From Oryzias latipes (taxonomy: Eukaryota; Chordata; Actinopteri; Beloniformes; Adrianichthyidae): a stretch of 64,000 nt of DNA. The notes beneath the pieces are model-generated. The model did not search any database. It had not been told where the DNA came from and worked only from the letters and a program-made list of their open reading frames with translations. Location of the stretch: NCBI RefSeq assembly GCF_002234675.1, contig NC_019866.2:12305261-12369260 (forward strand). Direction: 5' to 3'. A program made the position numbers and the translations under genes. Of this stretch, positions 36,901 through 48,540 are shown piece by piece (the stretch's first letter is position 1; each line of letters begins with the position of its first letter).

Positions 36901-37590
36901 TGACATTGTTATTAGGGCGGGTGGTGGCGGGCCAAAGGGGGGGGGGGGGGGGGGGCATGCCTCCTCTGTCAATTGCTGGTTGCTGGCCCCTCTTCAGAAA
37001 ATGCCCCCCCCCCCCCCCCCCCCAAAAGAAAAACTTTTTTTTTTTGCGTCAGTGCAATAAAAATTGGGGAGAGAGATGGGGTAAACTGTGACATTGTTAT
37101 TAGTGTGGGTGGTGGCGGGCCATGGCGGGCCATTGGGGAGGGTGGGGGGGCATGCCTCCTCTGTTAGCCTCAATGTAATAAAAAATAGGTTGAGATATGG
37201 GGCAAACTGTGACGTTGTCATTAGGACGGGTGGTGGCGGGCCAAGGGGGGCGGTAGGGGGGGCCATGCCTCCTCTGTCAATTGCTGGTTTCTGGCCCCTC
37301 TTCAGAATATGTCTTCCCCCTAAAAATTTTTTTTTTTTTTAGCGTCAGTGCAATAAAAAGTAGGGAAAGATATGGGGTAAACTGTGACATTGTCATTAGG
37401 GCGGGTGGTGGAGGGTCAAGGGGGGGGCGCATACCTCCTTCCTTGGTTTCCGGCCGGTGGGGTGGGTGGAGGGTGAGAGGGTAAGTCATGCTTCCTCTCT
37501 CAATTAGTGGTTGCTGGGCCCTCTTCAGACTCCCCCCTTCCCCAAAAACCAAACCAAACAAAAAACAACATTCTTCAGCCTCACTGCATA
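27935..37590 (+). repeat. Satellite array, 170-185 bp G-run/C-run monomer with higher-order structure
   Basis: About fifty head-to-tail monomers. Each holds, in order: TGACGTTGTCATTAGGACGG (or a variant), GGTGGTGGCGGGCCAAAG, a long G-run, CATGCCTCCTCTG, TGGTTGCTGGCCCCTCTTCA, a C-run, an AT-rich TTATTTAGCC-like stretch and GCAATAAAAA. Three monomer types alternate, distinguished by the AT-rich part (AGCGTCAGTGC, AGCCTCAATGC, AGCCTTAATGC). Larger blocks are nearly identical: 29,361-31,424 repeats at 31,425 with a 2,064-bp shift and again 3,242 bp later; a further roughly 999-bp shift links 32,357 and 33,356. The right end (37,380-37,590) is degenerate. The many short frames repeating GGGGPKGGG are by-products. 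It is not a CRISPR array or a gene. Copy number may be misassembled. Confidence 0.95.
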
Positions 37591-37739
37591 AAACTAAATG
37601 TTAGATTTATGGTCAAATTTTAATATCTGCAAAAAACACAAAATTTCTTGATAAAAATTTTGATTATTTTTGCTTTCTTAAAACATTCAAACAAGACTGA
37701 GGCAATTATGCGATAAGGCTAAAGAACTGTTAGTGATCG

Positions 37740-37925
37740 AGAGACATGTTTTTTTTAAAGTAAGTACAGACATGGAGGAAACTGTGATTTTGCCATTAGG
37801 GCGGGTGGTGGAGGGTCAAGGGGGGGGTGCATACCTCCTTCGTTAATTGCTGGTTTCTGGCCCCTCTTCCCAAAAAGCCCCCCCCCCCAAAAAAAGAAAA
37901 AAAAACATTCTTTATTCTGCATGCC
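37740..37925 (+). repeat. Detached satellite monomer
   Basis: One diverged copy of the neighbouring satellite unit (CATTAGGGCGGGTGGTGGAG, G-run, CCCCTCTTC, C-run) lies about 150 bp beyond the degenerate end of the array, separated by unrelated AT-rich sequence. It marks an older edge of the array. Confidence 0.8.
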
Positions 37926-38159
37926 CTCTGATACAATATCAATGTCGGTCATTAATTTCCTTCAACCAATCAAATTCTGAGTTGGTGTCAGCAGGGCTTT
38001 CTAGCAGGCTTAGCCAACGTCTCAGTATTCAGACCTTCTGATTGGACAGAAGTTTCAGGAAAACAGGAAAAATTTCCCAACTGCAGCCTTGCCCAGTTTG
38101 ACACAGAGCCACGGAGCACTTTTTTATCTGTCTCTGTTTAAAAACAGAGCTGACTGTAA

Positions 38160-38375
38160 TGGATGATTTAGCAAGTAAATCTCCCACTGATCTCCTTTAC
38201 TTCCTTCATCAGAAAAATCTGAGTAAGAGCACGAGCAGCCGTACAGATTTGTGTGTTTGGAGCTGACCATTCCCGTGTCCACTGCGTCTGTCGAACGGAC
38301 ATTTTTAGCTCTGAAGCAAATTAAAACCTACGCAAAAACACAACTGGACAGACTCGGCCTTAAATTGTGGGATGG
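38160..38375 (+). mobile_element. hAT transposase remnant (C-terminal dimerisation region)
   Basis: The frame reads LTIPVSTASVERTFLALKQI followed by KTYAKTQ, the conserved C-terminal hAT motif. The preceding sequence (MDDLASKSPTDLLYFLHQKN) may belong to the same transposase in another frame. No terminal repeats were found, so only a fragment of this DNA transposon remains. Confidence 0.65.
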
Positions 38376-38895
38376 CTACATTTCATTTCCCTATTCATTT
38401 TCTATGAGCCTTCTCAGGATCACATGGACTTTGAGTTTTTGCCTGCTGTTAACAAAAAATGGCAGAAATTCACAACTTTTTGGGTGGAAAATCCCACAAA
38501 ACAAGATATTTTGAGGACTAATCTTTATTTTGATAACATTTCTATCGAGAAATTTACCTTTTACTTTCATAATATACATTCATTTAGGCTTACGTGGGTC
38601 ACATGACAAGTGAGTTTATCTTTTTTCTGGGGAAAACCTCGTAAAAAGGTCTGTTGCAGCTTGATTTACATTTCTAAGGACCGGTGTATGGGTTTCGTGT
38701 TCCGTGTTGCTATTGCGGCGATCACTAGTGGAACAGGCTTTGAATGACATTTGAATCAAACAATGTTGAGTTCAGGGACAGGGACGTACCCGGAACACCT
38801 CCCCAGTGAGGCATCTCAGGAGGCCCAAGCCCCCTCAACTGGCTCCTCTGGATGTAGAGAAACAGAAGTCTCCACTCAGAGCTCTCTCCAGGTGA

Positions 38896-39478
38896 CTGAG
38901 CTTCCTAAACATGTTCCGTGAAGACATATTTGTGAATCCCTTATATTTGCAGAGATGGCTTTCTCCACAGAACGTGCAGTTCTTCTGCTCTGATGTAGTC
39001 TACGAGTACTGGCCATATTTGGAGAAGGTTGTGTTCCAGTGTCCTGAGATGCAGGACCTGTTGGACATGTGTCCTATTCAAGCTCCCTCTTGGATGAATG
39101 AGGTAAGAAATATCAAAGGCTTATTTCTCATTATTCCTGTTGGGGTTTTTTTTCTAACTCCTTATGACCCAAAAGTTCACAAATATATTTTGTTGAAATG
39201 AGGAGGATCTGGGGATGTAATCGAGAAGGGACCACATTAGGGAAAGGGACTGAACCAAGTAAACAGCTTCCTCTCTTCAGCAGACACATGTTCCGAGTAC
39301 ATGTATGTCAAAAGCTGGTAAATACTTATTAAAGATGGATCTTTTTTTGTTTGCTCAGTTTAATACATTGTGATCCTTTCATTCTGCACAGACATCCTCA
39401 CCGTTCAGGCCGGTGGCTGGAACAAGCCAAAGTCAGAAAAGCTGGACCAAATATTACCAAAATGACACTCCCAGGTAA
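38896..39478 (+). mobile_element. KDZ/Zisupton-like DNA transposase remnant
   Basis: Three pieces in order: SPQNVQFFCSDVVYEYWPYL to PEMQDLLDMC (about 38,953-39,075), NQVNSFLSSADTCSEYMYVK (about 39,255-39,320), and DILTVQAGGWNK (about 39,391-39,430, in a different frame). The DVxxxYWPY, EQVNSFLS and DMLTxxAxGWN patterns resemble, from memory, the KDZ (Kyakuja-Dileera-Zisupton) transposases found in fishes. The frames are broken and the middle is lost. Splice-like AG and GT edges around the first piece could instead mark an exon of a transposase-derived host gene, which I think less likely. Confidence 0.45.
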
Positions 39479-41640
39479 AAATTTGAGCAGTATTGTAGAT
39501 ATAGGGCCAGCTTGTTTCCTTAATATCACTCTCATGTTGCTGATGAGCAATATTTCTTTATTATTATTCATAAATTAATCTCTTCCCACAAGGATCAATC
39601 ATAATGACCCGGAAAAAAACATTGAAGGACTTTATCTGAGCATCAGGAAAACAAGTATCAGCTGTGTCAAGAAAATATGGTAGAAAATCTTTTTTATACT
39701 TTCTAAAGTTGTTACATAACTGTTCAAGCATAATGTGATGGATTGCAGGTTATGGTGTCATGGTAAAGAACAAAAGGCTTTATGATGTCATGCTGCTGAC
39801 CAGACTGGGGTTGGTGAAGTCAAGCAGGGCCGCGGATCCTTGAAGAGTTGTTGAAGAGCTCTCCTCCCAGCTTTTGGAAGGTATTGCCCTGCAAAGCCAG
39901 GAAGTTTTCTCTTTGTAAATTGCATGAAAGTCCACAGCTTGTAGCACTTGTGTGTTTTTCTCACACAAATGCTATATGAATTAAATGAATTAAATTCTTA
40001 GGCAGCACAGAGGCAGTGACAGAGTGAGGCGTGAGGGACTAACTGCCTGCTGAGGAGGAGATTGTTTCAGATCAAATGTCCATTAAAAGCCCCAGCCCCA
40101 CCCCTAAAAATAGGACTTATATGATGGAAACACTCCTTTCAACTTTGTACCAACAAATTACTTGCAATGGAAAGAGAGATTTTTTTTTTCTGCACCACAC
40201 TAATGAAGGTTTTTTTCAACCTAAATTTCAACTATTACATATTTTTTAACCTCCATTCAGGTTTCTAAAAAATGTCTCCCTAAACATTTCAGTGCTCACA
40301 CCTGTGCTAAAGGCATTTTACTTTTTTTCTAAAACGTTTGGCCTTTGATTTGTATGTCCAACGTCTGCAAATGAAACACTGACTTATTAAAATCAATTTA
40401 ATAAATGTGCAATGCATTTCCACATTTTGTCAGGGTACAGACTACATGTTATGGTTGACCATTTTCTTCAAATTTACATCTAAACAGTTCTATAAACAAT
40501 CATCTGGACTTGACAATGTTTTACAACAGTCTCCTGAAAACATTGACTGTATCTAAGAACTGGATTGAGTGACCCCTCCTCATTCAGGAAGTCCCAGCTG
40601 ACTATAAGGAGCCAAAATCCCATAGACTTCTATTGAGAAATAAACAGTTTTTACTCAGTCATTCTTTAGGTCAGAATAAACATTCTTGCTCTGCTACCTT
40701 TTTTTTAAACATGTTATTAATAAATCTTGTTTTTCTAATTTGTTTGTAGTGTAAGTTATTAAAGTTATGAACTGCCCAATCTGTTACCTCAAAAGTGTTA
40801 AAATACTATGACAGATTTTGTGTAGCCCTCTTTCAAGTGTTAGGGGTGTGGCTGTCCAACAAGCTCACTCATGATTTTGTGACAGTGGAAGACATAGAAA
40901 CAGTGACTCAGACCGACCAATTATTGCTTACTGACGCCGTCTGGCTGAAAAACGGCGATGTCCACATCGTGAAAAATTTAGTTGGAACAGGAAGCAACTC
41001 ATGTTCTATGGGTGAAATCACATTCACTCAGTCCAGGGTCCATATACAGTCAATGCCTGAAACCTCAAATGGACAGCTTCACATAGCCCTACATTAATTA
41101 AATCAATAGTTATCTTAATTGTTTTGCTAATTTGTCCTATCAATAAAAGACGCTTTTATGTTTTTTATCTTTGTAAACTAAAACTGAAACTAATGAGTTT
41201 GTAAAAAAAAAATTGTTTAGTTCAAAACAGATTATTATGTTATCTTTATCTGGTTATTATTGAACACCAGTTTGTTTTAAGAATCTATATGACTCATTAT
41301 TTTGTTCTTGATAGTTGAGATTTTAAAATCTCAGTTTTATTCTGTATTCTGAACTGTGCTGTATCCTTATATTGTATTGTTATAAATGTCGAATTTATGT
41401 ATTACATTCTATAAATGTTCAATGAAAAAAAAAAAGGAAATACTCCTCAAAAAGACTCTATTTCCACCTAGAGGATTAACGTTGAATAGCAACTTAAACT
41501 TTAACCTTTGCACTTCGACATCTGTTCTATATTTATTTATTTGTAAATACATATATTTATTTAAAAGATTCGTTTTTATTTATTTAATTTTTGATAGTTA
41601 AACCACAATACTATAGTATTAATATGCAATGGAGACCTAA
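39479..41640. other. Intergenic region with old repeats
   Basis: AT-rich. The stretch around 40,555-41,090 (including CCATAGACTTCTATTGAGAA) looks like a dispersed fish repeat, but I found no ends. A 100-codon frame at 40,795-41,097 has no recognisable motif and is probably chance. The last 150 bp lead into the ndufb10 promoter. Confidence 0.35.
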
Positions 41641-41681
41641 GGCGTGATTAAAAAAAACATGACCTCTAGTTGGTTCCTACA

Positions 41682-41693
41682 ACGCATGCGCGA
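41682..41693 (+). promoter_or_regulatory. NRF1 site in the ndufb10 promoter
   Basis: ACGCATGCGCGA matches the palindromic nuclear respiratory factor 1 consensus (YGCGCAYGCGCR) closely. It lies about 70 bp upstream of the ndufb10 start codon. NRF1 drives many nuclear genes for respiratory-chain subunits, so the site fits the gene. Confidence 0.6.
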
Positions 41694-41759
41694 TCTCGAA
41701 AGGAGACCAGTCGAGGTCGAACTGTAGATTTAATATCGTCTTGGTCAGAATTCAACAAA

Positions 41760-43031
41760 ATGCCCGCAGATTATGACAAGGACGCATATCCGGAGCCTCC
41801 GAGAAAGACTCCGGTTGTGGACAAACAGACAGCTTTGCCAAACCCAGCTCTGATTCTGACTAAAGTCTTCTATTACGCAGTTGACTTGCCTGTCACCACA
41901 TTTAGAGGTAAGCTAACCATGCTAACAAGGATAACTGAGAACACAGCTGATCAGTATGCATGGTGCTAGTCGCTGTGTTTACCCATAGCCCCGATGGTAT
42001 TTAAGTGTAAATGCAAGAACAAATGTGTTTTCAAACTAAGTGTTGACCCTAACGTTGTAACTTAGCACTGTTATTATGCTAGTTAGCATCATTGTAGAGA
42101 CAAGAAACCCAAGTAGTGTTGCATGGCCTTACCGGGAGTTTTTAAGCATCCATGATCTCGTAACTTGTTTATTTCTTTACCTAGATGTTGTTGACAGCAT
42201 TCGGTCGAAAAACAAGTTGGTCTACTACCACCAGAGGTTCCGCCGTGTTCCTGACCTGACTGAGTGCCAGGAGGGAGACTACGTCTGCTGCTACGAGGCA
42301 GAGATGCAGTGGCGGAGAGACTAGTGAGTAAAGGACATGTCTACCTGAGGACATGTAAACACTGAAAATTCCAACCTCCCTACCGTGAAGTAAACCAAGT
42401 GTGAACCCATCAGCACAAATCAGATATAATTTTAATAAATGCACCAGGCAATGCCAAAAATAAAAGTTGGAGTTATTTTAACCCAATTTTAAAACCCTCT
42501 AAGGTAAAACAGCAGGACTTATTGATAATGTATATCACTATCATAAATGAATCAACACTTTGTGATCTTTGGATTCATTGTCTCTGGGTTTTTTTTTTTT
42601 TAACTGCTTTTAAATGGTTTGTGTAAAAACTACACGGTGGACCTCTTGCTTTCTGCTGGTCTCTACAGTAAGGTGGATCAGGAGATTGTGAAGGTGGTTC
42701 AGGAGCGGATGAAGGCCTGCCAGCAGAGAGAAGGCGACAGCTTCCTGCAGAACTGCGCCAGGGAGATCCAGCAGTTCAACGATGTGACCAAGAACTATCA
42801 GTCTCGCTGTAAGCACTGTTATATTTATCTGTAATTGAATCTTTCATTACTATGTAATCTCATTTTTGTATTTCGAAATGGTAATTGTTCAGTTTAATTG
42901 CAAACTCTTTTTACATGCGTTTAATTTATGGCCTTTTCTCAGATGGAGACCTGGGCGCATACGCCAGTGGGAGGAAATGCTTAATGAAGCAAAAAGAACG
43001 AATGATGGCAGCTCAGGCTCAAAGTGCTTAA
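41760..43031 (+). CDS. ndufb10: NADH:ubiquinone oxidoreductase subunit B10 (PDSW)
   Basis: Accessory subunit of the distal membrane arm of mitochondrial complex I. Exons: 41760-41907, 42185-42323, 42669-42808 and 42943-43031; all join in frame to 171 residues (human 172). The N-terminus MPADYDKDAYPEPPRKTPV resembles mammalian PDSW; there is no cleavable presequence. The family core is present: HQRFRRVPDLTEC, then CCYEAEMQWRRDY, then CQQREGDSFLQNC. The paired cysteines are those oxidised in the intermembrane space. The gene ends QSRYGDLGAYASGRKCLMKQ and a short tail. An AATAAA lies about 30 bp past the stop. The upstream in-frame ATG at 41670 is ignored because it lies in the NRF1-containing promoter region and lacks homology. 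It is convergent with rps2. Confidence 0.97.
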
Positions 43032-43483
43032 CAGTTCTGATGTCAAATGTAATAACTGTAAAATAAAGTTTGTGAATAATCTGAGTTGTGCACTTTAATG
43101 TGAATTTGGATGCAAATGTTTTACTAATATTTCTCAGGTTCAAAAGATTTACCAATGAGGGAAATGGTAAATGAACCTATCACAACAGGTGCAAAGTAAT
43201 TCTTTTGGAAGTTAAAATACAGAAAAAAGCCTGAACTAGTCATCTTCAGCTGTCAAAGTTGTTCAGTTTGGAAATTCAGGCTTTTAACCTGAAGGGTAAT
43301 GGTCATACAATACCAGCAGGTTCCTCCATATGCTAGTATACAACAGCCACTCAGTTAAAGTGGCTGACAAACTTTGATTTAAAAAGACAATCACCACAGC
43401 TATTTACTTATGATCTCCAAATAAAAGACAACAAAACAATCATTTTTCCGAACGTTTATTCAACTGTTCTCTGTAGAAAATGT

Positions 43484-45030
<1,547 letters not shown>

Positions 45031-45500
45031 TTGCTAGTCACAGACAACATTTATAATAAACAATTTTGTTGCTAACTTAAAGAGTTTTACTAAACGTTTC
45101 ACTAGCCACGACTACCGCCATGTTCATTGTGTACATCATATATGTCCGATATTAGTGATTCTACGAACATCTAACGTTAAATATGCAGACATTTCAAGAG
45201 TATAATATGTAAATATTACTCTGTGTGAAAAATAAATATCCGTAAGACAAAGATGCGTTTGATAAACGTGGATTTCTAGCCAGCATCAATGGAAGCACGA
45301 TTGACTTACGTGATGATTTGGACAGGAAGAAGGCCTGTTCAAGGCTCAGCCGGGTTTTGTCAAACGACGTTCTCGCGATATTTGCGTTAATGCAAAAGTT
45401 GCTCTTTACTGCCACCTTTTGGTCGGCTTTGCAAGAACATGATCTGCACCTTACGTTATGAATAAGACTGGAATAAGACAAGGAAAGGAAAGTTGTGATT
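45031..45500. other. rps2 promoter side and rnf151 3' flank
   Basis: The first 150 bp hold the rps2 upstream region; a minus-strand ATGGCGG (YY1-type) motif lies at about 45,115-45,121. No protein-coding sequence is evident. Near 45,500-45,515 the minus strand carries AATAAA for the neighbouring rnf151 gene. Confidence 0.4.
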
Positions 45501-45644
45501 TTGAAAACTTTATTTACATAATAAAAATAAACTAAAATATTAGATATATATCAGTAAATTCACTCATTTTAACGCAATCACCTTTTTTTTAAATTAAATC
45601 ACACTTAGAGATTGATGGAGAAAAGCAATAACAGGCTGACACCC

Positions 45645-47335
45645 TCAGTAATTCCTGTTGCCACTTGGGGTCCCATTAGAACTGCCACTGCTCTCACCTT
45701 GTTCATCCTCCTCCACCTCATACAGATCATCCATCCCCTCCAGGCTCTCACAGATGAGCCCCAGCTGTCTTTTCATGTGGGCCATTGTGCTTTGCATCCT
45801 CTTCATCTTCCTCTGTAGTGCTGCAGCGATTGCCCTGTGGTTCCTCTGCTTGACTTCGTACTCTTGTCTCAGCTGCTTATAACAGTTGTGCTGAGATTGG
45901 GTGCGGTGGGAGAGTATTGCACCACAGCCCATGTTGCAGGGCTGACTCCAGTGCTCGCAGTGGCGTGCATGAGTCTCCAGGTCTCTGCGGAGAAGCTGTG
46001 CCCTGCATCCCTGGTATGGGCAGGGGATGAGCTCATACAGGCAACTCAAGCTGTGGCAGTATTGTTCTGAGAGGGAGAAAGTCTCTGCACAGCCCCGAAT
46101 CTCATTTGTGCACTGCAATAACATAAAAATATAAAAGAAATATGAAAAGAGAGATATAAAACACATCAAGCACAGTAAGGGAGTCTTAATCACGGTGAAT
46201 GAGGCATCCTATTTTCGCTAAAATTTACATTATTTGTCAAATTGTTATTTTATTTTTTTATTTCAACTGATTGAGTGATGGATTTGGGGGGTAAACTAGG
46301 TTCAAATCGCAATCCTCATATCAGATGTATGTGATTTATAGTTTATCAATTTCTAAAATCAATTAATAAAAGTTCCTTTAAAGCAATTTTAGGCCGTTTT
46401 TAAGGCAGAAAAAGCTTTTTTTGCATTTCTAAAATAACAATTCATAAAATTACTAGTAAAATTTTCATGCTGGATTAGTTTAAACCATTAGTTTAAACCA
46501 TTTTTATCACTACGTAAACTCTGACTTAAAGTTTTAAAATAATATATGCACCAATACATATGAACATACACACAATCATATATTTGTTTTAAAAAACTGA
46601 ATGGTGAACATGTAGATTGAAATAGAATAGATTAAGCACTTAGGCAGTGATACCCAGCGCCGCTCTTCAGTTTTCTTTCACGTCCTACCTTGATCTTCAT
46701 GCGACCAATGGATTTGCTCAGCTTGAACATGACAAAGATCAAACTCGGATTGACCGGATTTCTGCAGCAGGGGCAGGTCTGCTGTCTGGATGAAACAGGA
46801 CGAAACAGTCAATTTCTTTATACAAGTGAGCACCATCCAGCAGCTGCTGTGTGATCGGTGACATAATATTTAGAACCTTTTTAGCCACTGTAGGATGCAT
46901 TTCTTGCAGAAGATGTGGTGGCACGCAGCTCGCACTGGACATCTGAGGACTCCTTGGCAAATAGTGCAGATCAGATCGTAGTCTGGGGGGTCCACAAACA
47001 TGTCCACATCGTAGCCCCCACTTTGTCCTGACACTTCTGGGTCTGCCTGGATTAAATAGAAAAACCATATTTATTTAGATCTTAATTATGTCTTTAAATC
47101 GTTTGTTTTTAAAGTCTTAAAGAGTGAAATGTGGAAGCTTTGGTCATCACCATCCACAACCCTAAATGTTTTCAGCAAAGGACAACAAAAAAGTTGTTCT
47201 GGAAAGTCACATGTGTTCAATAGGTTTTTTTTCCCCTTCCTCACTGAGAGTTTGTATAAAACTGACCATAAACGTGTGTAATAATTAAAAATATATAAAC
47301 AGAAAAAGGACATAAATATGCAACCAACTCACCAT
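45645..47335 (-). CDS. rnf151: RING finger protein 151 (RING plus TRAF-type zinc finger)
   Basis: Putative E3 ubiquitin ligase; the mammalian protein is spermatid-specific and linked to acrosome formation. Exons on the minus strand: 47335-47333 (only the ATG), 47046-46877, 46785-46689 and 46112-45645. They join in frame to 245 residues, the length of human RNF151. The RING is C3HC4: CTIC, then CHHIFCKKC (CILQWLKR) and CPCC. TRAF-type zinc finger cysteines follow (GCAETFSLSEQYCHSLSCLY, CPYQGC, HARHCEHW, CNMGC). The C-terminal third is a probable coiled coil (KRMQSTMAHMKRQLGLICES) and an acidic tail. The start is inferred: an ATG immediately before a GTGAGT donor gives MADPEVSGQSGGYDVDMF, and SGGYD is the family N-terminus. 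A perfect CRE lies upstream. Confidence 0.9.
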
Positions 47336-47489
47336 TACAATCTGCTTCCCTCACGGTGTTGCCATTGTCGGCTGTGTTGTTACTCCATATCGATGTCCCA
47401 CATGTCACCAACAGCACACACACACCCGCGTTATCAATGCAGCTCACACACGAACATTCCTGACCGGCCGTGAAGAGGCACGCGCCTGG

Positions 47490-47497
47490 TGACGTCA
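47490..47497. promoter_or_regulatory. Perfect cAMP response element upstream of rnf151
   Basis: TGACGTCA, the full palindromic CRE, lies about 155 bp upstream of the proposed rnf151 start codon, in GC-rich sequence. CREM/CREB binding at such sites drives many spermatid genes, which fits the mammalian expression of RNF151. The link to testis expression in this fish is inference. Confidence 0.55.
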
Positions 47498-47509
47498 CGC
47501 TCAGGAGTG

Positions 47510-48540
47510 GAGCGGCATAATGGCGATCATCACAGAGGAGAGTCCTTTCCCTGGTTTTCCAGCATCAGAGTCGAGCAAAGTGTAGAGCAAAGTGTAGCAG
47601 GAAGCAACGTCAAACACGTGTCAATTAATACAAACTTGCATTTAAAAGAGAAAGTTAAAACAACAAAATATAGTTTTTTATGTTTATAAAAGTGGTTTTG
47701 ATGAATAATTTTTATATTCAAAAAACACTTATTTATTTATTAATTTAGAGAAAATTTGGTTTGTGTAGACAGTTTTTTTTAAATCCATTTTTTTATCTTC
47801 AAAATTAAATTAAACAAGTTTTCCACTAACGACAAATTAGCCCACTAATTTTCTTTCTGTCCTGAATCAATGTTTTATAAAAGCTAATCTAAAAAAAATG
47901 TTTTTAAAACGTTAAACTCGTGTAAGTCTTCACTTGAACTCTGAGGTATCCTATTTTCAGTGGTTGTCAAATAGACGTATGTGCTGACAATGACTCTTTT
48001 AGAATTATATGTTCAGATTTTAATTCTTCCCCCAAGAATCACATCTTCCCCCCAAACACTTTCGCTTTTGGTAGACTGGTAATTTTCTCTTGTCTTGCTC
48101 TTTGGAAAATTTACAAAATAGGTTTGACCTGGCATAAGTTTGAGGTATTTCTTAAGTATTAATATTTTTGCTGGGGTAGAAATTTAATTAATCAAATACT
48201 TTGTTTCCATTTGTGATTCTATTGTTTTCTTTTCTATTGAAGTTTATATTGAGATTCATGTCTTATTTGTTATACTAGGGCTTTTATATTGCATTTTTGG
48301 TTTTATTTTCTTACTTTTTAATATTAAAAAAATACACGAACAAACAAATAAAAACAAAAACCCTCGTAAGAACAGCTGACCAATCACAGCTCCGTACCCT
48401 GTGACGCAAAATGTGTGCGACTCGTCCAATTAACATGAGGGAGAAGTGTGTTTTTTCCAGTCACCGTGTGAGATGAGAAATAAAGGATTTTCTTTTATTA
48501 ATACAAACTTCTTCATGCTTTCTCGTCTCTAGGAAGCAAA
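47510..48540. other. Spacer between divergent rnf151 and tbl3
   Basis: Mostly AT-rich with no coding sequence. The last 60 bp are the tbl3 5'UTR or promoter: AAAATGGCG at the start codon is a YY1-type initiator motif, common at ribosome-biogenesis genes. No TATA box is seen. Confidence 0.4.

Noticed and set aside
27935-37590. Regular repeat spacing suggestive of a CRISPR-like array
   Set aside because: Units are 170-185 bp with no unique spacers, and the genome is that of a vertebrate.
38911-39201. 96-codon frame as a novel host gene
   Set aside because: Nearby pieces in order resemble a KDZ-type transposase, so a transposon remnant explains it better.
40795-41097. 100-codon plus-strand frame
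   Set aside because: No recognisable motif; sits in AT-rich repeat-like DNA.
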